Positions 27,739 through 35,655 of a stretch of 64,000 nucleotides of DNA are shown piece after piece. How positions within the stretch are numbered: the first letter of the stretch is position 1; every line of letters starts with the position of its first letter. The notes below the pieces were generated by a model that ran no database searches, was not told the DNA's origin, and saw only the letters and a list, made by a program, of their open reading frames with translations. The translations under genes and the position numbers were made by a program. The DNA is from an uncultured Chloroflexota bacterium (GTDB taxonomy: Bacteria; Chloroflexota; Anaerolineae; Anaerolineales; Anaerolineaceae), in contig CADACE010000014.1 of the NCBI GenBank assembly GCA_902786265.1, positions 1 to 64,000 on the forward strand. Direction: 5' to 3'.

Positions 27739-29244
27739 ATGGAAAAGTATGAATATACTACTCTTGGGATGAATCAGAATGAACAGGCTTATGAAACGAA
27801 GCTGAAAAAGTATTATGCTGACATGCTTGTTTATAAATCTTCAGCCAACTCCAAATTCTTTTCTGCGCTAAGCCTGCCTGCGTTTATGCGTGACTGGCTT
27901 GTCATGCGCTTTTCAGATGAAAAAGGTCAGATTGATAAACAGCAGGTTTCCGAATACGTCAAAAGAGTCATTCCTAATAAAGAACAATGGAATGAATATC
28001 TGTTTGATCTTCTCAGGCACAATGAGTCTGCCCGTTTTCTGGCAAAAATAAAAATCGATTTTGATATGAAAACAAGAAGAGCATTGTTTTCATTACCGGA
28101 TTTCGAAGTACCCAAAAAAAAGGGGGAGGCAATTGTCGATTGGGATGTGATAGAAGCCAATAAAGATTATTTGCTTTCTCCAACAGAAGTATGGGGTATT
28201 GTTGAAGTCAATTGTGAACTTGATGACAACGGAAAAGATTACATTTTCAAATTGACAGATTTCTCTCCTTTCTGCCCTTATACAATCGACCTGGATTATT
28301 ACATCAGTGCCAGAAAATATTTTTCTATTGATGAATGGATCAATGTTTTATTGAGTGCTATTGACTATAATCCATCTGGATATGTCAGTACCAAACAGAA
28401 AATGACAATGTTGAGTCGTTTGCTTCCATTTGTTGAAAAACGAGTTAACATTATTGAACTTGCACCTAAGGAAACAGGAAAATCATATGTCTATGCTCAA
28501 ATCAGCAAATATGGCTGGTTGGTCAGTGGAGGAAGTATTTCAAGAGCCAAAATGTTTTTTGATATCAGCAAAAGAACACAAGGTTTGGTTTCCAGATATG
28601 ATTATGTTGCATTTGACGAAATCCAAAGCATCAAATTTACTGACGCAATGGAAATGCAAGGAGCATTAAAGGGTTATCTTGAAAGCGGTGAATATCGAGT
28701 CGGAGATTACCGCGGCGTTGGTGATGCAGGTCTGATACTTCTGGGAAATATTGATTCTGATTTGATGGATGTATCGCAGGATATGTTTATGGATTTACCA
28801 GAGATTTTCCATGAGTCTGCTTTGCTCGATCGTTTTCATGGTTTCATAAAAGGATGGGATATTCCCAAAATGAAAGAAAGTTTGAAAGCTAATGGGTGGG
28901 CACTGAACACAGAATATTTTGGAGAGATTGTTCATATGCTTCGTGGAGAAATTGTTTATCGGGCTGTGGTAGATCAATTACTGCAATTGCCCAAGAATTC
29001 TGCGACAAGAGATACAGAGGCAATCAAGAGAATATGTACCGCATATTTGAAACTATTATTCCCCGATGCAACAGATGTCAGTAAAGTGAACATAAATCTA
29101 TTTGAGACATATTGCCTGGAACCGGCTAAAGAAATGCGCCGTATAATAAAAACTCAACTTGGGATTATGGATCCGGGTGAGTTTAGAGGAATGACTATCC
29201 CGGATATTACAATCAAGGAGCAATATCGTGAAGTCCAAAAATAA
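27739..29244 (+). CDS. brxL: BrxL: AAA+ BREX protein, short form
   Basis: A 501-residue BrxL. Walker A is APKETGKSYV (~242-249) and Walker B YVAFDEIQ (~289-294), with the N-terminal BrxL region before them. Known BrxL proteins from other BREX types are about 680 residues and carry a C-terminal Lon-like part. Here the frame ends soon after the AAA+ module (ITIKEQYREVQK), so the Lon-like domain seems absent. No frameshift is visible, and the end overlaps the next gene by 17 bp, so this looks like the native length. BrxL rings bind DNA and are needed for phage exclusion in several types. AAGGAG precedes the start. Confidence 0.82.
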   Translation: MEKYEYTTLGMNQNEQAYETKLKKYYADMLVYKSSANSKFFSALSLPAFMRDWLVMRFSDEKGQIDKQQVSEYVKRVIPNKEQWNEYLFDLLRHNESARFLAKIKIDFDMKTRRALFSLPDFEVPKKKGEAIVDWDVIEANKDYLLSPTEVWGIVEVNCELDDNGKDYIFKLTDFSPFCPYTIDLDYYISARKYFSIDEWINVLLSAIDYNPSGYVSTKQKMTMLSRLLPFVEKRVNIIELAPKETGKSYVYAQISKYGWLVSGGSISRAKMFFDISKRTQGLVSRYDYVAFDEIQSIKFTDAMEMQGALKGYLESGEYRVGDYRGVGDAGLILLGNIDSDLMDVSQDMFMDLPEIFHESALLDRFHGFIKGWDIPKMKESLKANGWALNTEYFGEIVHMLRGEIVYRAVVDQLLQLPKNSATRDTEAIKRICTAYLKLLFPDATDVSKVNINLFETYCLEPAKEMRRIIKTQLGIMDPGEFRGMTIPDITIKEQYREVQK

Positions 29245-29428
29245 ATGTGTTATATGCGGTAAAGATTTGAAAAAAGATTGGATTGCTCTTCATAAAAAAC
29301 TTCTTGATATGAATGCAACAGAATTTCAGTGTATTGATTGTTTAGCAGATACACTATGCTGCGAAGTCGATGACCTTGAAATAAAGATTGAGGAATTCAA
29401 AGAAGAAGGCTGTATATTGTTCAAATAG
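29228..29428 (+). CDS. Small Cys-rich (zinc-ribbon-like) protein
   Basis: A 66-residue protein beginning at GTG with AAGGAG seven bases upstream, inside the end of brxL. It has CVIC (Cys7, Cys10) and CIDC (Cys35, Cys38), a fit for a four-Cys zinc knuckle, followed by CC (44-45) and an acidic helix ending KEEGCILFK. Similar small proteins are, as far as I recall, widespread in Clostridia with no known role. The 17-bp overlap with brxL implies coupled synthesis, so it may be a BrxL partner or DNA/RNA-binding cofactor. Confidence 0.65.
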   Translation: MKSKNKCVICGKDLKKDWIALHKKLLDMNATEFQCIDCLADTLCCEVDDLEIKIEEFKEEGCILFK

Positions 29429-29466
29429 TCAGCTTGTATCATCTGAAAAAACTTGGGAGTTTTGAA

Positions 29467-30597
29467 ATGGAAGAAAACAAAAAAAGAGAAAATCCCTTTA
29501 GTAAGGCAAAAGCTTTTGCTTCATCTGCCAAGAGTGCTATCGATAAAACTAAGAAAGCTGCTGCAAATGCCGGAATCACCGGTGATTCCATTTTAGATGC
29601 TGCAAAAAAAACAAGAGGAGCCATTGTCAAAGCGGGCAGCGAAGCAGCGCTGGTTGGGAAAAAAGTGGCTGGTTCTGCTCAGGAAACATACCAAAAATCA
29701 AAAGAAACTGTGATTCAACAGATTGATCAAAATGGTGATGGTCAAGTCGATGTTGTCGATATCATAATTATGAGTCTAAAGGTTCCGGGGATTCATGTCA
29801 ATCGCGCACAATTTTTGCAAAAAGAGCTTTTCAAAAACCATCCACAGGAAGTCATAAATATTGCGATTGCGGAAACCCCGGCAAAAGCCGGTATTTCACG
29901 CGAAGAAATTGACAAAATTGCTGATGAAGTAATCAATTTTGAGCGGAACTGCGTTTCTGGTATTTCTGCCGCACTTGGAATGCCTGGAGGTGTAGCTATG
30001 GCAGCCACCATACCGGCAGATATTGCTCAATATTACGGCTACACACTTCGTGCTGCTCAAAAATTGATGTATCTTTATGGTTTTCCGGAAATTGATTCTT
30101 ATGAAAATGATCTTAATCTGGACACAGAAACGATCAATACACTGACACTTTGTCTTGGAGTTATGTATGGCGCTGCCGGAGCAAATAAAGCTATACAAGG
30201 TATGGCAAAAGCTTTGGCAACCGGTGTTGAGAAACAATTACTTAGAAGAGCTCTAACAAAAGGAGCCTTCTACCCATTTGTAAAAAGTGTCGCCAAGTGG
30301 TTTGGCGTCAAGATGACCAAGGAAATCTTTGCAGGATTCTTCAAAAAAGCAATCCCTGTTGTTGGAGGAGTAATAGGTGGTGGAATTACCTTTGCAACAT
30401 TCAAACCATGTTGCAACCGTCTTAAAACTGTTCTAAAGGACACTATGCTTTCCAATCCGGATCATGTATCCAGCGTCGAAGAAGATGCGATAGTTGATAG
30501 TATTGTGAACGACAGTGAGTTAGATTCCATGTTTTATCCTGCAGAAACTGATCTTGAAGAAGATATAAATATTTCAGAAGAACCCGCGGACGAATAA
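29467..30597 (+). CDS. EcsC-like protein with an EF-hand-like loop
   Basis: A 376-residue protein starting MEENKKREN with GGGAG upstream; an earlier TTG start is less likely. The first ~85 residues are Ala/Lys-rich and helical. Residues 87-98 read DQNGDGQVDVVD, matching the ligand spacing of an EF-hand or dockerin calcium loop. The central and C-terminal parts are hydrophobic and Gly/Ala-rich (GMPGGVAMAATIPADIAQ and KKAIPVVGGVIGGGIT) and resemble EcsC-type membrane-associated proteins. The family is not certain. Last gene of the AT-rich block and co-directional with BREX, it could be a membrane-acting effector of the locus or an unrelated passenger. Confidence 0.5.
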   Translation: MEENKKRENPFSKAKAFASSAKSAIDKTKKAAANAGITGDSILDAAKKTRGAIVKAGSEAALVGKKVAGSAQETYQKSKETVIQQIDQNGDGQVDVVDIIIMSLKVPGIHVNRAQFLQKELFKNHPQEVINIAIAETPAKAGISREEIDKIADEVINFERNCVSGISAALGMPGGVAMAATIPADIAQYYGYTLRAAQKLMYLYGFPEIDSYENDLNLDTETINTLTLCLGVMYGAAGANKAIQGMAKALATGVEKQLLRRALTKGAFYPFVKSVAKWFGVKMTKEIFAGFFKKAIPVVGGVIGGGITFATFKPCCNRLKTVLKDTMLSNPDHVSSVEEDAIVDSIVNDSELDSMFYPAETDLEEDINISEEPADE

Positions 30598-30599
30598 GC

Positions 30600-31730
30600 A
30601 TGATCTACGCTGATAACGCCGCGACGACGCGGCTGGATGATGACGCTTTTGAGGCGATGAAGCCCTTCCTGTTGGATTCTTACGGGAATCCTTCGCAGCC
30701 TTATTCCTTTGCCCGTGCACCGAAGAAAGCGCTGCGTCAGGCACGGGAAACCGTTGCCCAATGCATCGGGGCTGATCCGGATGAAATCTTCTTCACTTCC
30801 GGCGGGACCGAGAGTGACAACTGGGCGGTCAAAGGCTCAGCTTTAATGGATCCGGAGAAAAAGGCGGCCATTGTTTCCGCTTTTGAGCATCACGCCGTTT
30901 TGAATTCATGCGCCGCGATCAGTCGGATGGGATACCCTGTCGTTTTTGTGCGGCCTGATCCGGATGGAATTGTGACGGCAGAAAATCTGGAAAAACATCT
31001 CACCCGTCCAACACGCCTCATTTCCGTGATGTATGCCAATAATGAAATCGGAAGCATTCAGCCAATTGCCGAATTATGCAAAACCGCTCATGATCACGGC
31101 GTGCTGTTCCATACCGACGCTGTGCAGGCTGTCGGGCATGTTCCGATCAATGTCCATGAGCTCGGTGTGGATATGCTTTCCGCATCGGCGCATAAATTCA
31201 ACGGACCGAAAGGCGTTGGGTTCTTGTATATCCGGAAAGGGATCGATATTTATCCGCACAATGACGGCGGTGCTCAGGAAAGCGGCCGGCGCGCGGGAAC
31301 GGAAAACGTCGCCGGTATCGTCGGGATGGCAGCGGCTTTGAAAAAAAATACAGACCTGATGAAGGAAACCTCCGAAAAACTGGCTGCGATGGAACAGCTC
31401 CTGACCGCGAAGCTGAAATCCGCTGGTGTCGATTTCATCCGCAATGGATCGCCGGAACATCATCTGCCGGGATTGCTGAGCCTGTCCTTCCCGGGATTGG
31501 AAGGCGAAGCCCTGCTGCATCGTCTGGACTTGATGGGGATCTGCGTAGCCACCGGAGCTGCCTGTGACAGCAAAGAAACGCAAATCTCTCATGTGCTGCA
31601 GGCAATCGGACTGGATTCGACCCATGCCCGAGGCACGATCCGCATTTCCTTCGGGCGTTACAACGAAATCTCCGATGCGGAAGCCGTCGCCGCTGCTATT
31701 GTCAAAGTGGCAGCGGGACGTTTCGCGTAG
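30600..31730 (+). CDS. iscS: Cysteine desulfurase (NifS/IscS family)
   Basis: A 376-residue class V aminotransferase-fold enzyme. The PLP lysine lies in SASAHKFNGPKG (Lys199), the cofactor His in SAFEHHAVL, and the catalytic Cys in TGAACDSKETQISH (Cys322). It removes sulfur from L-cysteine as an enzyme persulfide for Fe-S clusters, tRNA thiolation or, in Dnd-type loci (DndA), DNA sulfur modification. Base composition jumps to GC-rich exactly at this gene, so it is probably a host gene at the island edge. It starts only 2 bp after the EcsC-like stop, has no strong ribosome site, and would be read from the BREX operon, so it may feed sulfur to BrxP. The gene symbol is by family; nifS would be equally fair. 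Confidence 0.85.
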   Translation: MIYADNAATTRLDDDAFEAMKPFLLDSYGNPSQPYSFARAPKKALRQARETVAQCIGADPDEIFFTSGGTESDNWAVKGSALMDPEKKAAIVSAFEHHAVLNSCAAISRMGYPVVFVRPDPDGIVTAENLEKHLTRPTRLISVMYANNEIGSIQPIAELCKTAHDHGVLFHTDAVQAVGHVPINVHELGVDMLSASAHKFNGPKGVGFLYIRKGIDIYPHNDGGAQESGRRAGTENVAGIVGMAAALKKNTDLMKETSEKLAAMEQLLTAKLKSAGVDFIRNGSPEHHLPGLLSLSFPGLEGEALLHRLDLMGICVATGAACDSKETQISHVLQAIGLDSTHARGTIRISFGRYNEISDAEAVAAAIVKVAAGRFA

Positions 31731-31841
31731 ATGCTTTTGGCGTTCCGGTCTCCGACGAAGCTGACGGAGGCGGAGAAGTCCGATATTTTGCGGATCTGCG
31801 ATGAGGCGCTGGGGCGCTATTTCAGCCGGGATCTGAAATGA
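31731..31841 (+). CDS. Possible 36-residue peptide after the desulfurase
   Basis: An ATG directly follows the desulfurase stop and opens a 36-codon frame (MLLAFRSPTKLTEAEKSD ... YFSRDLK). It has GC-rich codon use like its neighbour but no ribosome site of its own. It could be translated by re-initiation or be the end of a decayed gene. No function can be given. Confidence 0.25.
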   Translation: MLLAFRSPTKLTEAEKSDILRICDEALGRYFSRDLK

Positions 31842-31916
31842 CCGGACCGGGAACGTCCTCTGATATTATTCCCTGACAAATCTGATATGCTTACGCGGGT
31901 GTTTTCGGACCTGCGG

Positions 31917-31922
31917 TATAAT
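31917..31922 (+). promoter_or_regulatory. -10 box upstream of the DUF4157-type gene
   Basis: TATAAT preceded by GCGG, about 125 bp before the chosen start. No convincing -35 element was found. Confidence 0.35.
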
Positions 31923-32046
31923 CATATTATGTTCACAGTTTACTGCTATTGATCCGGCCGGTTCTCACAGCGGAACCGATCGGTAAGATCGTTTCGATAC
32001 AAACATCCTTTTTGTCAGGATGCATCCCGGACACGGGGCGGGGATT

Positions 32047-34842
32047 ATGGCATATCAGAATGATAAACAAACACAAGCCAAAGGACCGGCTGAAAAAACC
32101 GGACCGGAGGAGGAATTAAGCCGCGAAACGGCTTCTTTCGGTTTGCCGAACAGTCTGATGCAGGGCATGCCGCTGCCTCCGCCCGGGACCCCGAACAGCG
32201 TGATGCGGGAGATGCTGGATCCCAGGAACCCCGGCCCTATGGCGGCGGGAGCTCACTATGGTCTGCCGAATTCAGTCCAAAGACAGATGGACAGCGCTCC
32301 CGATCCCGCTGATTCTTCGGTAAGATCCCAAAACGGTCCGCAGAGCGTCCGGGTGAGCGGTACCGCGGACAGCGCCGGGGGCGGATTTTTGCCGCCGGCA
32401 GGGACGCATGAGCTCGTCCACACCATACAGCGGAGCGTCGCTTCCGGCACTGTCAGCCGGTCTGTCCCTGATGGTACGATACAGCGGACACCGGGGTTTA
32501 TTCAGAGCTTTTTAAACCTTTTCCGTGGTAAGAAGGGACCCGGGGCAGGAGGAAATGCTCCTCAGGCAGAAACCGGAACGGCGTCTGCGGATGGGGAGAC
32601 CCTGATTCCGTCCGCCGGAACATCCGCGGATGACACTACCGTGCATGTACCGGTACCCCTGCGGGCAGAAGAAAGCCCGGAGGATGAATCATCTGCCGGA
32701 GGAGCTTCGGAAGAATCCGCGGATAAGGAAGAAACCAAAACCGATAAAAATCCGACTCCGCCGCCGCCAACTCCGCCTGCGCCGACTCCGCCGCCGGCCA
32801 CTCCGCCCGCGGGAAGCCCGACAGCGCCGGACGCGTCCGGGACATCTATGAAAGATGGTGCATCCACAACTGATCCGGATGAAGTGACTGACTCCGAGAT
32901 AACTCCACCTGTCACTCCTGCAGCAACTCCGCCCGCCACTCCTGCAGCAACTCCGGATGTAGTGCATGACCCAAGTACAACGACAACAACTACGACCACA
33001 ACGACCCCGCATAAAGTGCCTGCCACTTCTGCAGCAACTCCGAATGTGGTGCCTGACCCAAGTACAACGACAACTACAACTACCACTACCACAACGACCC
33101 CGCATAAAGTGCCTGCCACTCATACAGCGGCTCTGCCCGGCACTCCTGCAGCGGCTCCGGGTGTAGAGCCTGGCATAAGTACAACGACAACTACAACTAC
33201 CACAACGACCCCGCATAAAGTGCCTGCCACTTCTGCAGCAACTCCGCCCGCCACTCCTGCAGCAACTCCGGATGTGGTGCCTGACCCAAGTACAACGACA
33301 ACCACTACGACCACTGCTGCAACCACACCCACCGCTGCTTCACCCAAAGCCGCAGAAGATGCCGGGGAGGCTCAGAGCGTTCGGGATGCCAGGTACAAGA
33401 GAGAAACGGCCGGCAATGCGGTGAAGTACCATCACCGCAACCGGCTTTTCAGCCGTAAAAGCCATCTTGACATCGCGGGGATCGCGGCGGATTACCGAAG
33501 AAAATTTAATATCCCTCAAATTCCGCAGGACTCCGCTGATGATCAGCAGGCCGCGCGCGATATGGATGAACGCCTGGAAGAGGCCGCGGATATCATGAGA
33601 CCCGCGATGGCAGCTGAAATCGCCAATGAAGGACGCGGGGAGGAGCTTCCGCCCGGAAGAACCGGTACGGATTACGCAAACGATACCGCACAGGTTTTTC
33701 AGCTGGTCAAAAACGCTGATTCAATTGTCAATGGATTCGTCCTCTCTGACAGGTCTGATCAGAGCGGTGCGTCATGGACAACAGATCCGAAGGAAATGAC
33801 GGACGCGTTTAAGTCGTTTAAACAGACAGATTTTTCCGCGGCAGGGATCGCCGCGAATGCCGTCGGCTTGCCTGCCGATATCATAAAAACCATTACCTCG
33901 GGGCAGCAGGTCGGAAAAGACATCGCGAACATCAGGCACGGTGTCGGCGCGGCCGATATTCTCGAACACAGCATGGATACAGCGGCGGGTGCCGGGGGAT
34001 ATATCAATGACGCGATAGGCATCGCCGACAAAGCCTCGACAATAGCAGACGGGGCGTCAGCTCTGGGAAGTGCAGCCCCCGCGGCCTCCCTGGCTCTCTC
34101 TTCTTTGAATTTGTACGGCGGTCTTTGGGAAGCAAACCGGGGCGTGAGTCATTGGGCGCAGCAGCATGTTAATCGCAGAGAACTTGAGAAAATGCGTGCC
34201 GCTCAGCAGGCTGCGGGCGGTGATGAGGATGGAGTGTCGCCGGCAATGGAAACAGGAGCTCTCGCCGCACTCTCAGACCAGGATAAGATGGAAAGGGTTG
34301 CTGATGAAGCGAAGCACGCTGCCAAGCTCAAAACTACCCGCGGCGTGGGGAAATTTGTGGCAGGCGCGATCGGCGCCGGTTCCGCGGCCGCGGCACTGTC
34401 CGGTCCGCTGGCTCCCGGAGTTATCGCGATCCTTGCCGTGGCAACCGGAGCCGTCGCCATCGTGAAATTTGGGCTGGATCAGGCACTGAAAGATACATTC
34501 CACGAGGATATCATCACTGAGGAATGGGGGATCCGCTGGAATGAGGAAATGGACCGGGTCCGGAAAATGATCCACGATGAGAATCCGAAGATGGACCTGA
34601 TGGATCACGAAGTGCGGGAGATCATCCTGAAGGCGCACGGTTCGGGTGCAAAGACACGGACACAGGCTTTCAATGCCATCAACCAGAAACGCGCCGATTA
34701 TCTGCTGCATAAGGCGCGGAACCCGGGTCCGTATCAGAAAATTGCGGAAGGGATCATCGAAGGGCTGGGCGTTCACAAGAGAGGCGGCAGATTCTCTGAC
34801 GGTACAGCCAAAATCCTCGCAAAGAAGCTGGGCACAGGATGA
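32047..34842 (+). CDS. DUF4157-type (HExxH) protein with Thr/Pro repeat region
   Basis: A 931-residue protein that I place near the DUF4157 family because of GTHELVHTIQRSV (HELVH at 121-125). This resembles the HELxHxxQ zinc-metalloprotease motif common in substrates of extracellular contractile injection systems. Before it come three variants of GLPNSVxRxM, a repeat typical of such N-termini. Residues ~230-430 are a Pro/Thr linker with long Thr runs. The last ~450 residues are helical with Ala/Gly-rich hydrophobic stretches (GKFVAGAIGAGSAAAALSG) that could insert in a membrane, as in pore-forming toxin regions. No signal peptide. The start MAYQNDKQTQ follows GGGGCGGGG; an ATG nine codons earlier is the alternative. 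No injection-system structural gene is in the window, so export route and activity are inference. Confidence 0.6.
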   Translation: MAYQNDKQTQAKGPAEKTGPEEELSRETASFGLPNSLMQGMPLPPPGTPNSVMREMLDPRNPGPMAAGAHYGLPNSVQRQMDSAPDPADSSVRSQNGPQSVRVSGTADSAGGGFLPPAGTHELVHTIQRSVASGTVSRSVPDGTIQRTPGFIQSFLNLFRGKKGPGAGGNAPQAETGTASADGETLIPSAGTSADDTTVHVPVPLRAEESPEDESSAGGASEESADKEETKTDKNPTPPPPTPPAPTPPPATPPAGSPTAPDASGTSMKDGASTTDPDEVTDSEITPPVTPAATPPATPAATPDVVHDPSTTTTTTTTTTPHKVPATSAATPNVVPDPSTTTTTTTTTTTTPHKVPATHTAALPGTPAAAPGVEPGISTTTTTTTTTTPHKVPATSAATPPATPAATPDVVPDPSTTTTTTTTAATTPTAASPKAAEDAGEAQSVRDARYKRETAGNAVKYHHRNRLFSRKSHLDIAGIAADYRRKFNIPQIPQDSADDQQAARDMDERLEEAADIMRPAMAAEIANEGRGEELPPGRTGTDYANDTAQVFQLVKNADSIVNGFVLSDRSDQSGASWTTDPKEMTDAFKSFKQTDFSAAGIAANAVGLPADIIKTITSGQQVGKDIANIRHGVGAADILEHSMDTAAGAGGYINDAIGIADKASTIADGASALGSAAPAASLALSSLNLYGGLWEANRGVSHWAQQHVNRRELEKMRAAQQAAGGDEDGVSPAMETGALAALSDQDKMERVADEAKHAAKLKTTRGVGKFVAGAIGAGSAAAALSGPLAPGVIAILAVATGAVAIVKFGLDQALKDTFHEDIITEEWGIRWNEEMDRVRKMIHDENPKMDLMDHEVREIILKAHGSGAKTRTQAFNAINQKRADYLLHKARNPGPYQKIAEGIIEGLGVHKRGGRFSDGTAKILAKKLGTG
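32926..33330 (+). repeat. In-gene tandem repeat (Thr tracts)
   Basis: Four imperfect units of roughly 85-115 bp, each with ACTCCTGCAGCAACTCCG-like DNA, CCAAGTACAACGACAAC and then ACC/ACT/ACA codons, encode TPAATPDVVPDPSTTTTTT and PHKVPATS. Units differ in the number of Thr codons, as expected for slippage or unequal crossing-over. The repeat sits in the linker between the HExxH part and the helical C-terminus. Confidence 0.7.
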
Positions 34843-34946
34843 TATTTTGAAAGATGAGGAACCGCCGGGGATTTTTTCGCCGTCATCGATTGGCGGCAGC
34901 GGGAGCTTCCCCCGGTAATTTCTCAGGAAACGGAAGGTACGGATCT

Positions 34947-35405
34947 ATGGATATGAATATATTTTTGACTGAATTGGAATCCTTACTGAATAAAATGGAG
35001 TATGAGACCGCGCGGATGAAGGTCGAAGATCCGCAGATCGGCGAAACACTGCGGGTCCTGTTCCCGGTGGATGAGGCGGGGAACAAGGTCCTGCTGGAAG
35101 TCATGACGAAGCAGTATAACGAGGACACCCTGCTGATCCAGATCTACACGACGATGATCGCGGAGATCGGCCCCGGTTATGAAGCGCTGAAGGAGATGCT
35201 GCTGGATTGGAACCTGACCTGTCCCCTCGGCGCGTTCGGGATCTATCGCCCGGCGAAGCAGTTTTATCACAAGTATAACTATCTGATGCCCGTCGATGAA
35301 GATCAGAAGGAAATGGCGACGGAAATCTTCTATGTCATCCACCTGGTGATGGATGTGGTCGCCTCCGGATTCCCGGATATTGTCAGGCTTTCCGGCAATT
35401 ATTGA
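34947..35405 (+). CDS. YbjN/secretion-chaperone-like small protein
   Basis: A 152-residue acidic protein beginning MDMNIFLTELESLL, with GGAAGG ahead; the frame extends upstream without a better start. The order helix, strands (VLLEVMTKQ, TLLIQIYTT), helix, strands and a long C-terminal helix resembles the YbjN / type III secretion chaperone fold. It lies about 100 bp after the DUF4157-type gene on the same strand, so it may be a chaperone or immunity partner of that protein. This is inference from position and fold impression only. Confidence 0.45.
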   Translation: MDMNIFLTELESLLNKMEYETARMKVEDPQIGETLRVLFPVDEAGNKVLLEVMTKQYNEDTLLIQIYTTMIAEIGPGYEALKEMLLDWNLTCPLGAFGIYRPAKQFYHKYNYLMPVDEDQKEMATEIFYVIHLVMDVVASGFPDIVRLSGNY

Positions 35406-35425
35406 TCAGCCTTGAGGCGGGAAAA

Positions 35426-35499
35426 GCGGACAGCTGATCATCCGTGGTACGTCCCTGTCGGGGAATGGCGTGATCAGCTGGTCCGTACCTGCTGTCCGC
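35426..35499. other. Structured intergenic element with interleaved stems
   Basis: An outer 9-bp stem GCGGACAGC/GCTGTCCGC encloses two further complementarities: AGCTGATCA with TGATCAGCT, and GGTACG with CGTACC. The order of the inner arms interleaves, so they would form a pseudoknot or alternate structures. No T tract follows, so it is not a simple terminator. Confidence 0.4.
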
Positions 35500-35655
35500 G
35501 GAGTTTCGCCGGTATGTTTTCCGCGCAAGCGCGCCCGGCGGCGGGATATTTCGTATATTGATCAAAGATCGGGTCGGAAATTCCGGAAATTCTTCCACGT
35601 GATGTATGATCGCAGCAGGCATTACGTGCTTCAAAATACTTAGAGGTGAATGATC

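Noticed and set aside
32562..33347. Val- and Gly-rich minus-strand frames opposite the Thr repeats
   Set aside because: Runs of Val (GTT, GTG, GTC) are the reverse complement of Thr codons in the plus-strand gene; there is no independent evidence for them.
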